Of a DNA stretch of 64,000 nt, positions 1-8,639 are shown in pieces. The DNA lies in NCBI RefSeq assembly GCF_002174305.1, contig NZ_MIJB01000025.1, positions 62,001 through 126,000 on the forward strand. The letters are read 5' to 3'. Source of the stretch: Aeromicrobium sp. PE09-221. Its GTDB lineage: Bacteria; Actinomycetota; Actinomycetes; Propionibacteriales; Nocardioidaceae. Position 1 is the first letter of the stretch. Every line of letters begins with the position of its first letter. Below the pieces are notes generated by a model. The model was not told where the DNA came from and ran no database searches. It saw only the letters and a program-made list of their open reading frames with translations. The translations under genes and the position numbers were made by a program.

Positions 1-531
1 GTAGACGATCCCCACAGCCTCGAAGGCCTCGGCTGCGGTCGTCAGTGCGGCCCCGATGATCGCCGGGATCGCATACAGCTCGCCGCTGAAGACGACGGGC
101 GTACGCCCTGACAGCACATCGCGGACGATGCCGCCGCCCACGGCGGTGAGGACCCCGAGCAACACCGCCGTCGCGGGGGCGATGTCGTGACTCAACGCGG
201 CAATCGTGCCGGTGACGCAGAAAGTCGCGAGACCGACGGCATCGAGCAACATCACGACGCGCTCACGACGCAGTACCCGGTCGTGCTGCCAGAAGATGAG
301 CGCGGCCGCGAGGGTCGCCGTCAACAAACGTTCCCAGCTGCCGATATTGACCGGAGGATTGACGCCGAGCAACACATCGCGGAGAACCCCTCCGCCGAGT
401 CCTGTCATCATCGCAAGAACCACGAGGCCGACGATGTCGAAATCCCGCCGGACCCCGACGAGCGCACCGGTCATGGCGAAGACGAAGATGCCCGAGAACT
501 CCAGCACCGCAAGCACGGTTGCAGTCACCAC
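1..531 (-). CDS. TRIC/UPF0126 family membrane protein (C-terminus beyond window)
   Basis: The minus strand reads open from a GTG at 531 to the window edge (177 codons), so the C-terminus is missing. The protein is hydrophobic and holds two copies of the diagnostic loop of the UPF0126/TRIC domain: GGGVLRDVLLG in the first half and GGGIVRDVLSG in the second, each followed by more membrane segments. Known family members are small inner-membrane channels or transporters (prokaryotic TRIC cation channels; YicG-type proteins). Family membership is clear and the transported species is not. The GTG start is set by an in-frame TGA seven codons upstream; no good ribosome-binding site precedes it. It reads away from the neighbouring CRISPR array and shows no sign of being part of it. 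Confidence 0.85.
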   Translation of the reverse strand, partial: MVTATVLAVLEFSGIFVFAMTGALVGVRRDFDIVGLVVLAMMTGLGGGVLRDVLLGVNPPVNIGSWERLLTATLAAALIFWQHDRVLRRERVVMLLDAVGLATFCVTGTIAALSHDIAPATAVLLGVLTAVGGGIVRDVLSGRTPVVFSGELYAIPAIIGAALTTAAEAFEAVGIVY

Positions 532-644
532 GACATCGTAGGTGCTCGGCGCTACTCACCTCCCCTCCCCCGGGCCGGATCGGACGCGCATGACGAAAGA
601 TGTGGTTCTGTGGTTGCCCTGGCCGCCACCGACGCACATGCGGG

Positions 645-1652
645 GGATCATCCCCGCTCGTGCGGGGAGCACGGCGACGATGGCCTTGGCGTTCTCGGTG
701 ATGGCAGGATCATCCCCGCTCGTGCGGGGAGCACCCGGTCACCCTCGCGGGCGCCGATGACGCCGGTGGGATCATCCCCGCTCGTGCGGGGAGCACAATG
801 GTTGTTCTACCCAGAATCCTGGGCAACACGGATCATCCCCGCTCGTGCGGGGAGCACCGACGCATCTGCTGGAGATTGGTCTCGATGATGGGATCATCCC
901 CGCTCGTGCGGGGAGCACTTCATCCTCGACAAGATCCACCCCGACCGAAAGGGATCATCCCCGCTCGTGCGGGGAGCACCACTGGTCGTCACCGCCCACG
1001 ATGCCCGGGAGGGGATCATCCCCGCTCGTGCGGGGAGCACGTGCGCCTTCACCGATCGTCATCGTCGCCATGCGGATCATCCCCGCTCGTGCGGGGAGCA
1101 CGCCGCAGGGCAATATCCACGCCGAAGCGGTCACGGATCATCCCCGCTCGTGCGGGGAGCACCGACCTGTGGGCATTGACCCGGGTGATGTTGTCCGGAT
1201 CATCCCCGCTCGTGCGGGGAGCACGCCATCTCCTCGACGTGCGCGACCTCCTTGCGCGGATCATCCCCGCTCGTGCGGGGAGCACAGGGCCTGGGCCTAG
1301 TTGGCTTCGACGAGGAGGGGATCATCCCCGCTCGTGCGGGGAGCACGAACGGTCGCGTTACTGTGCATGCTCTTTCTCCGGATCATCCCCGCTCGTGCGG
1401 GGAGCACGTAGTCCTGCCACTGCCAGGCCGAGGAGCCCATGGGATCATCCCCGCTCGTGCGGGGAGCACCGCTCGCCCTGCGTTTCGCGACCGGTGAGTG
1501 GGGGATCATCCCCGCTCGTGCGGGGAGCACCGCCCAGAACGCGCCGCCGACGGCGACGATGGGGGATCATCCCCGCTCGTGCGGGGAGCACATTGCGCGG
1601 GTCGCGGACGCCCGTTCGGCGGGCGGATCATCCCCGCTCGTGCGGGGAGCAC
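645..1652 (-). CRISPR. Type I-E CRISPR array, 17 repeats and 16 spacers
   Basis: Seventeen identical 28-base repeats (plus strand GGATCATCCCCG...GGGGAGCAC, with an internal CCCCGC/GCGGGG palindrome) begin at 645, 707, 769, 830, 891, 952, 1013, 1074, 1135, 1197, 1258, 1319, 1380, 1442, 1503, 1564 and 1625. Spacers are 33 bases, four of them 34. The reverse complement (GTGCTCCCCGC...GGGGATGATCC) is the usual type I-E repeat, so the transcribed strand should be minus and the leader should lie right of 1652. All 16 spacers differ. The base just left of each repeat is C or G in 16 of 17 cases, like the PAM-derived last repeat base of type I-E. No cas gene occurs in this window; they may lie elsewhere in the genome. 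Short frames through the array are artefacts. Confidence 0.98.
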
Positions 1653-1715
1653 ACTTGCTGACCTGGGCAAACATCCGGCGTTCACCGGTTTCAGCATCAC
1701 TTTTCTACCACGCCC
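1653..1715 (-). promoter_or_regulatory. Probable CRISPR leader
   Basis: This sequence directly abuts the last repeat on the side predicted to be the 5' end. Read on the minus strand it is locally less GC-rich (GGTAGAAAAGTGATG...), carries a TTTGCCCAGGTCAGCAAG element just before the first repeat, and contains no open gene. Position and composition fit a leader that holds the promoter and the adaptation signals. The leader call is an inference from repeat orientation and not a database match. The rest of the gap up to 1796 shows nothing else recognisable. Confidence 0.5.
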
Positions 1716-1796
1716 CGATCACTCACGGGACCCGTTTGGGGTGGGTGTGGATGGACGCAGAAAGTGTCAGCAGGTTGCCCTAAAGTGGGAACCAGA

Positions 1797-1812
1797 TCGA
1801 ACACCAGTTCGA
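1797..1812 (+). promoter_or_regulatory. SOS (LexA) box
   Basis: The bases TCGAAC-ACCA-GTTCGA form a perfect match to the mycobacterial SOS box consensus TCGAAC-N4-GTTCGA. It ends 35 bases before the ATG of the DUF222/HNH gene. In M. tuberculosis, genes of the related 13E12 repeat family are part of the LexA regulon, so both the site and its target fit. LexA binding here is predicted, not shown. Confidence 0.8.
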
Positions 1813-1847
1813 CACCAAGAGGTTTCACTGTCAGGGGGTGAACAGAG

Positions 1848-3223
1848 ATGGTCGCAGTACTCAACGAACCCACACCACTGGGTGCGGAGCTTGCCGCGTT
1901 GCAGGGGGTGATCGACCGACTCGACCCCCTCGTCCGCGCGGGACTCACTCCCGCCGACGCCCAGCAATTGAGTGCCGCGGTCGGTCGGGTGAAGAACCGG
2001 CTCGACGCGTTGACGGTGCGGGCGGCGCGGGTGATCCACGACAGCCGCCTCGCCCGCCGCCACGGCGCCACTTCGACCGGGGACCTGCTCGGCAGGGATC
2101 TGGGCAACGACCGTTCTGCCGGAAACCGGCTCCTCGGAGTAGCGAGAGATGTTCCCGAGGAGTCGTTGACTGACCAGGCGCTCTCTTCCGGTGATCTGAC
2201 GTTGAATCAGGCCCGGATCATCACCGACGGACTCAACAACCTCCCCACCAACACCACACCCGAACAGCGGGCCCTGGCCGAACAGGCCCTGATCGCCGAC
2301 GCCCGCCGGTTTACGCCCAAGGACCTGCGGGCGCGGGCGGATCGGATCGCGGACCAGTGGGCCGACAAGACCACCGTCGACCGCCACGAATCCGATTTGC
2401 TTCAGGAGCGGGAGCAACACGCCTGGGAACAGACGAGACTGTCCATGTGGGCGAACGGGGACGGCACCACCAGTGGCCGGTTCACCATCCCCGACGCGCA
2501 GGCCGCCATGCTCAAGACCGTGCTCGACGCGTACGCCTCACCCAGGCGCGCGTCCATGCTCGGACGCGAGATCGACGACTACACCACCCGGGTCGGACAG
2601 GGATTCTGTGAACTGATCGAACGCGTCCCCACCGACCGGCTCCCGAACCACGGCGGCAACAACCTCCTCGTCACCGTCAACATGAACCTCGCGGACTTGG
2701 AGGGCCGCATCGAGGACGCCGCACCCGGCACCATCACCACCGACGGCACCCGCCTCTCGCCCGGACAGACCCGCCGGCTGGCATGTGACGCGAAGCTACT
2801 CCCGCAAGTCTTCGGCGGCGAATCGGTTCCCCTCGACCTCGGACGCGAAGAACGCCTCTTCACCCGATATCAGCGGTTCGCGATCGCCAACCGCGACGGC
2901 GGCTGCGCCGCACCCGACTGCGATCGCCCACCCGGAATGGAGCCGTCGCACCACGGGCATAGCCGCGACGGAGTGTGAAGCCCATCATGGCGACAGAACC
3001 TGGGCAGACGGAGGAACCACCAACCGTCAAAGACGCCATCCCCATCTGCGCCGAACATCACCGACACATCCACACCGGACACCTCCAATGCCGTCTAAAC
3101 CCACGAGACGGCACCCCCGAATTCCGCACACCCAGAACCCGACAATGGAAACGCCACCACCGACGGCGACCCAAGCGTGACCGCGGACGTAATCTGGACG
3201 CGAGGTGGTTCGATGACGCGTGA
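1848..3223 (+). pseudogene. DUF222/HNH endonuclease (13E12 family), disrupted
   Basis: The frame from 1848 gives a normal DUF222 domain (about residues 20-330) and enters the HNH region with CAAPDCDRPPG, but then meets a stop at 2978. The expected continuation is present in two other frames: ECEAHHGDRTWADGGTTN encoded around 2967-3023, and then VKDAIPICAEHHRHIH with LNPRDG further on, from about 3025. A stretch of roughly 38 bases (about 2937-2972) therefore seems to have been inserted between the DRPPG and CEAHH codons, and one extra base lies near 3024. The intact protein would bind DNA and cut it with the HNH motif; this copy would lack both halves of the nuclease site. It sits behind a perfect SOS box and a GGGGGTGAACAG ribosome-binding region. 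Confidence 0.85.
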
Positions 3224-3782
3224 TGACAGTCGCCAGCGCACGATGCGCTATCGGTCGGGCGAGCAAGCACGGTCCAACTCCCAAGCGGAGCAGAGCGCGT
3301 ACGAAGCAGCCCGCGAGCGCCGCCTCGAAGCTCAACCCCTATGGATCGACCAGCAGATCCGCTCAGCGATGGAGCGCGGCGAATTCGACGATCTCCCCTA
3401 CGCCGGCAAGCCTCTCCCCGACCGGCTCCTTCGTGACGACCCGGACTGGTGGGTCAAACAGCTCATCGAACGCGAACAAGTCAGCGGTGTCCTTCCACCG
3501 GCACTGCAGCTTCGCAAGGACGATGAAGCCTTGGACGAGCTCCTCGACACCATCTCCTCGGAGCGACGCGTCCGCGAGGAGATCGCGTCATTCAACGCCC
3601 GCGTCATCGAGGCCCGACGCCAGCTTCTCGGTGGGCCACCTGTCGTCACGCTCCTACGCGATGTCGAGGCCGAGGTCGCCGGCTGGCGTGAACGCGCCGA
3701 AACTCGACGCATCGCCGCACAACGTCGCGACCACGCGGCCTCCACTCCACCCCGGCGTCGACGCTGGCTCCGGCGCTCATGA
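3213..3782 (+). CDS. DUF1992 (DnaJ-homologue) domain protein
   Basis: This 189-residue protein has the DUF1992 signature LWIDQQIRSAMERGEFDDLP-YAGKPL followed by DDPDWWVKQLIEREQ, seen in DnaJC28-like proteins of unknown biochemical role. It is charged, has no membrane segment and ends in an arginine-rich tail. The ATG at 3213 was chosen because GAGGTGG lies five bases upstream; a longer frame from a GTG at 3177 is possible but would start inside the broken HNH gene. Its last four bases overlap the glycosylase gene (ATGA), so the two are probably translated together. Confidence 0.8.
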   Translation: MTRDDSRQRTMRYRSGEQARSNSQAEQSAYEAARERRLEAQPLWIDQQIRSAMERGEFDDLPYAGKPLPDRLLRDDPDWWVKQLIEREQVSGVLPPALQLRKDDEALDELLDTISSERRVREEIASFNARVIEARRQLLGGPPVVTLLRDVEAEVAGWRERAETRRIAAQRRDHAASTPPRRRRWLRRS

Positions 3783-4669
3783 CACTGCGCATCGAGCTCC
3801 CCGGCCGCTACGACCTCCACCGCTCCCTGAGTCCCCTGCGACGCGGCCCCTACGACCCGACATTCCGATACCGTGACGACGTTGTCTGGAACGCTGTTCG
3901 CACACCAGATGGGCCCGCCACCTTGCGGCTGCGCCAGCTCACCCCCTGCCTCGTGGAGGCCGACGCATGGGGTCCAGGCACCGACTGGGCCGCTGCCCGA
4001 CTACCCGGCCTACTGGGCGCCGCCGACAACCCGCACAGCTTCACCCCGGCAGACCCGTTCATGGCCGAGCTCCTCCATCGCACACCCGGGCTACGCCTAC
4101 CCCGGACGTTCAGAGTCCTCGACGCGCTCGTCCCCGCCATCATCGAGCAGAAGGTACTCGGGGTCGACGCGTTCCATGCGTGGGGCCGCATCCTCCGCTA
4201 CGCAGGAAGCCCCGCGCCAGGCCCGGCCCCCTCAGGGCTCACCGCCCCACCAGACGCCGCCGGTTGGTCCGCGGTCCCCGCCTGGGAATGGCACCGGGCA
4301 GGCGTGGGACCACAGCGCTACCGCACCGTCCAAGCGGCAGTCAGGGTCGGAGACCGCCTTCAGCAACTACCGGCCACACGGCTTCCTGCCGCGCTCTCCC
4401 CCATCCCCGGCGTCGGCCGCTGGACCATCGCCGAGACGGTCGCGAGAGTCCACGGCGACCCTGACGCCGTGCCCTGGGGCGACTACCATCTCGGACGCCT
4501 CGTCGGCACGGCCCTCGCGGGACACATCGTCGATGACGACACCACGATCGCCCGTCTCCTCGCGCCCTACGCTCCCCACCGCTACCGCGCCGTGCGCCTC
4601 CTGGCACTCCATGTGCGAGTCCCCCGCCGAGGACCCCGACGAGCCCGCATCGACTACCGCTCGCGATAA
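3779..4669 (+). CDS. DNA-3-methyladenine glycosylase 2 family protein (AlkA-like)
   Basis: The 296-residue protein should excise alkylated bases in base-excision repair. The helix-hairpin-helix/GPD module is in the C-terminal half: IPGVGRWTIAETVARV near residues 208-223 is the hairpin, and VPWGDYHLG carries the aspartate expected as the catalytic residue (AlkA has DDYLI there). An earlier segment, ALVPAIIEQKVLGVDAF, matches the conserved helix before the hairpin. The family's Fe-S cysteine cluster is absent, as in AlkA. It overlaps the DUF1992 gene by four bases. It could have a narrower substrate range than AlkA, because the N-terminal domain is shorter and divergent. Confidence 0.85.
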   Translation: MTLRIELPGRYDLHRSLSPLRRGPYDPTFRYRDDVVWNAVRTPDGPATLRLRQLTPCLVEADAWGPGTDWAAARLPGLLGAADNPHSFTPADPFMAELLHRTPGLRLPRTFRVLDALVPAIIEQKVLGVDAFHAWGRILRYAGSPAPGPAPSGLTAPPDAAGWSAVPAWEWHRAGVGPQRYRTVQAAVRVGDRLQQLPATRLPAALSPIPGVGRWTIAETVARVHGDPDAVPWGDYHLGRLVGTALAGHIVDDDTTIARLLAPYAPHRYRAVRLLALHVRVPRRGPRRARIDYRSR

Positions 4670-4730
4670 GCCCAGACCACCGGTCCTTCCTCGACGAGCG
4701 GCACTCCGCCCATCACCGGACACTGGAGAC

Positions 4731-5339
4731 GTGGAGCATCGATTCGTCGGTCATATCGCCGGTATGGGCACCACGTCGGGCACACGCATCGTGGCGGGGG
4801 TGTGGGACCAGTCCCCCTTCGGCCGCTTCTGCGACGTGATGGTCGAAGAACCCTCCGGCCATCGGACACTGCTCGCCCCCGATACCGAGATCGCGGACTT
4901 CATCGCCGAAACCTATACCTTCGACTCCATCGACATCGCCCCCGTGACGGTCACCGTCGATCACGCGCTCTGGGCCGTCCGGCACCGAGCGCTCACCCTC
5001 GACTGGCAGATCGGACGACGGCGCCTCCTCGGCGGCCTGCTGCGCACAGTGCCTGCGCGACTGCGCCACAGCGAGTCCTGGGCACGCGTCATCGACCCAG
5101 CGGCACGCCTAGTGCAACCAGGAGTGCGCACCCACGGCACCGCGGGCAACGGACGCGTCGAGTGGTACGCCGCCCACGACCTCCACGTGCTCGTCGCGGC
5201 TACCGGCACCTGGCGCGGCGCCTCCCTCGGCACCCTCGCCCCGCTGACCCCGCCGGTGTCCTTCGGATTCTCCTCAGCACCGCGGCGCCCCTCGCTGACC
5301 CGGGTGACGAGTGTCATCCGCGATGAGGACAACAGTTAG
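4731..5339 (+). CDS. Conserved hypothetical protein
   Basis: I do not recognise this 202-residue protein. It starts at a GTG preceded by GGAGAC; an ATG at 4764 is an alternative start. It has no signal peptide or clear membrane span. The composition is soluble and rich in Arg, Trp and Val, with segments such as VWDQSPFGRFCDVMVEEPSG and GNGRVEWYAAHDLHVLVAATGTWRG split by a basic middle region (QIGRRRLLGGLLRTVPARLR). It reads like a lipid- or ligand-facing beta protein, but that is only an impression. Codon use is typical of the neighbours and the frame runs uninterrupted to TAG at 5339, so it is probably a real gene. It lies between a repair glycosylase and a PPOX protein, which suggests no clear function. 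Confidence 0.6.
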   Translation: MEHRFVGHIAGMGTTSGTRIVAGVWDQSPFGRFCDVMVEEPSGHRTLLAPDTEIADFIAETYTFDSIDIAPVTVTVDHALWAVRHRALTLDWQIGRRRLLGGLLRTVPARLRHSESWARVIDPAARLVQPGVRTHGTAGNGRVEWYAAHDLHVLVAATGTWRGASLGTLAPLTPPVSFGFSSAPRRPSLTRVTSVIRDEDNS

Positions 5340-5349
5340 AGTGCGGACC

Positions 5350-5973
5350 ATGGACGCTCAGATCAGGACCGAGAGCGAGCTGCGCGAGATCCTCGGCGAG
5401 CCACACCCCCGTATACGAGACAAAGATCGCGACCGGCTCGACGATGTCCATCGCATCTTCATCGAGTCCTCGCCCTTCTGCCTCGTGGCCACGAGTGGCG
5501 CCGACGGCAGCTGTGACGTGTCGCCGAAGGGCGACCCGGCCGGCCAGCTCGCCGTCGTGCTCGACGAGAGGCGCCTGGCCCTGGCCGAGCGCCCCGGCAA
5601 TCGACGTGCCGATGGCTTCGTCAATCTCCTCGCCAATCCGCATATCGGGCTCATCTTCATCATCCCCGGCCGCGGTGACACTCTGCGCGTCAACGGCAGG
5701 GCGCGGCTGCTGCGCGCCGCTCCCTACAGCGACCTGCTGGAAGTCAAAGGCCACCGCCCGCAGATCATCTGCGAGGTCGAGGTCGAACAGGTCTTCTTCC
5801 ACTGCTCCAAGGCGTTCCTGCGTTCTGAGCTCTGGGACCCGCGATCATGGGATCCGCAGAGTATCCCTTCGCGCGCCCACATCGCGCATGCATCGGAACG
5901 ATCCGACCAGCCCCTCGACGACGTGATCGCGCACTATGAGAGCCCTTCGTACGCGACGGGGCTCTACGCCTGA
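5350..5973 (+). CDS. Pyridoxamine 5'-phosphate oxidase-family FMN-binding protein
   Basis: The 207-residue protein has the split-barrel flavin fold of the PPOX superfamily. The diagnostic run is [20 protein letters not shown] near residues 44-63, then [20 protein letters not shown] and [18 protein letters not shown]. This pattern is characteristic of the MSMEG_1024/DR2398-type subfamily, whose members bind flavin and whose substrates are mostly unknown. The ATG at 5350 gives the usual family length; a longer start at 5311 would overlap the preceding gene. It is convergent with purE and the two coding ends overlap by ten bases. Confidence 0.85.
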   Translation: MDAQIRTESELREILGEPHPRIRDKDRDRLDDVHRIFIESSPFCLVATSGADGSCDVSPKGDPAGQLAVVLDERRLALAERPGNRRADGFVNLLANPHIGLIFIIPGRGDTLRVNGRARLLRAAPYSDLLEVKGHRPQIICEVEVEQVFFHCSKAFLRSELWDPRSWDPQSIPSRAHIAHASERSDQPLDDVIAHYESPSYATGLYA

Positions 5974-6461
5974 TCGCGCACCGCAGCGCCCTTCGCGCGC
6001 GCCGCGTCAGCGAGATCTTCCTGGAACCGGAGCACCCTCTGCGTGAGCTCGCCATCGCCCGCCGCGAGCATGCGGACCGCGAGCAGCCCGGCATTGCGGG
6101 CATTGCCGATCGAGACGGTCGCGACAGGAACACCTGCCGGCATCTGCACGATCGAGAGCAGCGAGTCCATGCCATCCAGGTACTTCAGCGGCACGGGCAC
6201 ACCGATGACCGGCAGGGGCGTGACGGCGGCCAGCATGCCCGGGAGGTGGGCCGCTCCCCCGGCCCCCGCGATGATCACCTCGAGGCCGCGGCCGTGAGCC
6301 TCGCGCCCATAGGCGAGCATCTCGGTCGGCATCCGGTGAGCCGAGACCACGTCGGCCTCGTAGGCGATGTCGAACTCCGCCAGAGCGTCAGCGGCGGCGC
6401 GCATCGTGGGCCAGTCCGAATCCGACCCCATGACGATACCGACGCGTGGTCGTGGGCTCAT
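5964..6461 (-). CDS. purE: 5-(carboxyamino)imidazole ribonucleotide mutase
   Basis: PurE converts N5-CAIR to CAIR in de novo purine synthesis. The 165-residue protein matches the class I family throughout: [14 protein letters not shown] at the N-terminus binds the phosphate, VVSAHRMP contains the catalytic histidine region, and [12 protein letters not shown] and [20 protein letters not shown] follow in the expected order. The ATG overlaps the purK stop codon by four bases, so the pair forms one translationally coupled unit in the order purK-purE. Confidence 0.97.
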   Translation of the reverse strand: MSPRPRVGIVMGSDSDWPTMRAAADALAEFDIAYEADVVSAHRMPTEMLAYGREAHGRGLEVIIAGAGGAAHLPGMLAAVTPLPVIGVPVPLKYLDGMDSLLSIVQMPAGVPVATVSIGNARNAGLLAVRMLAAGDGELTQRVLRFQEDLADAARAKGAAVRDQA

Positions 6462-7612
6462 CGTTCTCCTCCGTCGGTGAGAATCGCGGCGCTGCGACGA
6501 GCACGCGCCAGAACATCGTCGAGATCATCGCCCACCGCCGTCACATGGCCGACCTTGCGGCCCGGTCTCACGGACTTGCCGTAGAGGTGGATCCTGACAT
6601 CCGGCTCGGCGGCCAGGGCGATCGCACGCTGAGCGCGCAGATCGGTGACCCGGCCGCCCAGCACGTTGACCATGACCGCCCACGGCTGACGCGGTCGTGT
6701 CGAACCGAGGGGCATGTCCAGCACGGCACGCAGGTGATTCTCGAACTGGCTCGTCGATGCTCCGTCGATGCTCCAATGCCCGGTATTGTGCGGGCGCATC
6801 GCGAACTCGTTGACGAGGACCCGCCCGTCCTCGGTCTCGAAGAGCTCGACGGCGAGCATGCCGACGACGTCGAGCCCCTCGGCGACGGTCAACGCGATCC
6901 CGCTCGCGGTCTCGGCGAGCTGACCGTCCAGGCCCGGTGCCGGCGCGATGGCCTCGACGCAGATCCCGCCGGACTGCCGCGACTCCACCACGGGATAGGC
7001 GACTGTCTCCCCCGACGGACGGCGGGCGATCTGCGCCGACAGCTCACGGGTGAAGGGCACGAGCTCCTCGGCGAGCAGCCGCGCGCCACCCTCGCGCACC
7101 GCGGTGAGAGGCTCGTCCACGTCTTCCAGCGTCGCGATCTTCCAGACGCCCTTGCCGTCATAGCCGCCGCGGGTCGTCTTGACGATGAAGGGCCAGCCGA
7201 TCTCATCGCCGAAGGACCGCAGACGGCCCTGGGCCTCGGCATCAGGCTCCACGAGGCGGAAGCGGGGGCCGGGAACTCCGAGCTCGGCGAGTTTGAGCCG
7301 CATGTCGCCCTTGTCCTGGGCGTAGATCAGTGCCTGCGGGCCCGGCCGACAGGCGACTCCCTCGTCCTGCAGAGCCCGTAGATGCGCCGGCGGCACGTGC
7401 TCGTGGTCGAAGGTCACCACATCCGCACCCGCCGTGATCCGACGGAGTGTGTCCAGGTCGGTGTAATCCCCCACCGTGTGGTCGACGATCACCTGGGCGG
7501 CAGACACATCCGGCCCTTCGGCCAGCAGGCGGATGTCGATCCCCAGTGCGATGGCGGGCTGTTGCATCATCCGGGCGAGTTGTCCGCCACCGATCACAGC
7601 GAGTTCAGGCAC
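6458..7612 (-). CDS. purK: 5-(carboxyamino)imidazole ribonucleotide synthase
   Basis: PurK carboxylates AIR with ATP and bicarbonate to make N5-CAIR for PurE. The 384-residue ATP-grasp protein begins with [13 protein letters not shown], the PreATP-grasp loop, then has [23 protein letters not shown] (ATP-grasp glycine loop) and [18 protein letters not shown] near the active site. The GTG at 7612 is preferred because AGGGTG lies six bases upstream; a GTG at 7621 is also possible. The frame remains open upstream to 7846, but that part overlaps the cyclase gene and does not resemble PurK. Together with purE it forms a two-gene operon. Confidence 0.95.
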   Translation of the reverse strand: MPELAVIGGGQLARMMQQPAIALGIDIRLLAEGPDVSAAQVIVDHTVGDYTDLDTLRRITAGADVVTFDHEHVPPAHLRALQDEGVACRPGPQALIYAQDKGDMRLKLAELGVPGPRFRLVEPDAEAQGRLRSFGDEIGWPFIVKTTRGGYDGKGVWKIATLEDVDEPLTAVREGGARLLAEELVPFTRELSAQIARRPSGETVAYPVVESRQSGGICVEAIAPAPGLDGQLAETASGIALTVAEGLDVVGMLAVELFETEDGRVLVNEFAMRPHNTGHWSIDGASTSQFENHLRAVLDMPLGSTRPRQPWAVMVNVLGGRVTDLRAQRAIALAAEPDVRIHLYGKSVRPGRKVGHVTAVGDDLDDVLARARRSAAILTDGGER

Positions 7613-7646
7613 GGGTATCACCCTAGCGAGGCCCGTCCCGCCCGGC

Positions 7647-8639
7647 TCAGCGGCTGCGGAAACCGCGCCGTTCCGAGACCGTGATCGGCGACACGTTGCC
7701 GAATCCGCGCAGGAGACGCGGCGGAAGGACCCGCGTCTCGAAGTCATCGCCGAGCCGGTCGGCCGTGGTCTTGTCGATGAGGACCCGATTGCTACGTGCG
7801 ACGTGGGAGAGCCGTGCCGCGAGGTTGACCGGGGGTCCGAACACATCGCCCAGCCGGCTCAGCACCGATCCCGTGGCCAATCCCACCCGCAGGCTGGGCA
7901 ACCCGTCACTGGTGGACAGACGGCGGACGATCTCGAGTGCGATCCGCGTCGCCTGGACAGGATCGGGACACACGTAGAGGACGGCGTCACCCAGGGTCTT
8001 GATGACCCGCCCGCCATGGGACGTGATCAAATCGGTCGCGCGCGTCTCGAAGGTCTCGACGATCCGGGCAAGACCCGCGTCGTCCAACTCATTCGACAGT
8101 GCCGTGAACCGCGACAGGTCCGCGAAGCCGACCGACATCGTGGTGGAGAGCAGCTCCTCGTCGAGCGCGCCCTGGGCCTCGAGCCGGGACGCCGCGGCCG
8201 CCAGGTGACGCCTCCAGGCGTGGATCATGAGCTGTTCGAAGGCTGGGCCGGCGGTGGCCACCAGGGCCATCGCCGCCTCCATGCGGTTGCCGGCGCGTCC
8301 CTCATCGACATCCTGCTCCAGCTGGTCGACGACTGTGGACACCTGCCAGTCGGCCAGCCGCGCCATCGTCTGGCCGACGGCGCGGGTCAGCCGGAAAGTG
8401 GTGTCCTCACCGAGAACACCATGCTCGATGGCGGAGGCGACGATCGCGACGGCCTCGGCATCGGACTCGCCGAAGGCCGCGTCCTCACCGGGGTCGGGGA
8501 AGCCGAGAGCACGCCACAGGCGCCGAGTGTTCTCCGGCGACAGACCACCCTTCTCGGCGACCTCGTCGCTGGTCAGATCGAGCCGGGAGCCGAGGATGAG
8601 CGAGACCAATTCGTCGCGCTCATCAGCTCGATTCGCCAC
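7647..8639 (-). CDS. Class III adenylate cyclase with Rv1264-like regulatory domain
   Basis: The C-terminal half (about residues 165-330) is a class III cyclase catalytic domain. FADLSRFT and KTLGDAVLY supply the two metal-binding aspartates, the lysine in IKTLGD and aspartate in GDVFGPPVNLAARL are the pair that selects ATP, and NLAAR provides the transition-state asparagine and arginine. Activity as an adenylate cyclase acting as a homodimer is therefore expected. The helical N-terminal half (LTSDEVAEKGGLSPENTRRLWRALG and following) resembles the autoinhibitory, pH-responsive domain described for M. tuberculosis Rv1264. No membrane segment is visible. It overlaps the PH-domain gene by 17 bases, so the two are probably co-expressed. 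Confidence 0.9.
   Translation of the reverse strand: MANRADERDELVSLILGSRLDLTSDEVAEKGGLSPENTRRLWRALGFPDPGEDAAFGESDAEAVAIVASAIEHGVLGEDTTFRLTRAVGQTMARLADWQVSTVVDQLEQDVDEGRAGNRMEAAMALVATAGPAFEQLMIHAWRRHLAAAASRLEAQGALDEELLSTTMSVGFADLSRFTALSNELDDAGLARIVETFETRATDLITSHGGRVIKTLGDAVLYVCPDPVQATRIALEIVRRLSTSDGLPSLRVGLATGSVLSRLGDVFGPPVNLAARLSHVARSNRVLIDKTTADRLGDDFETRVLPPRLLRGFGNVSPITVSERRGFRSR

Noticed and set aside
673-1624. Spacers that might target genes in this window
   Set aside because: Reading all 16 spacers against the window by eye gave no match; a database search would be needed for any target.
187-1661. Several long open frames across the CRISPR array with repeated IIPARAGST or HPRSCGEH segments
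   Set aside because: They are the repeat unit read in different frames; the 61-base period is not a multiple of three and there is no coding signal.
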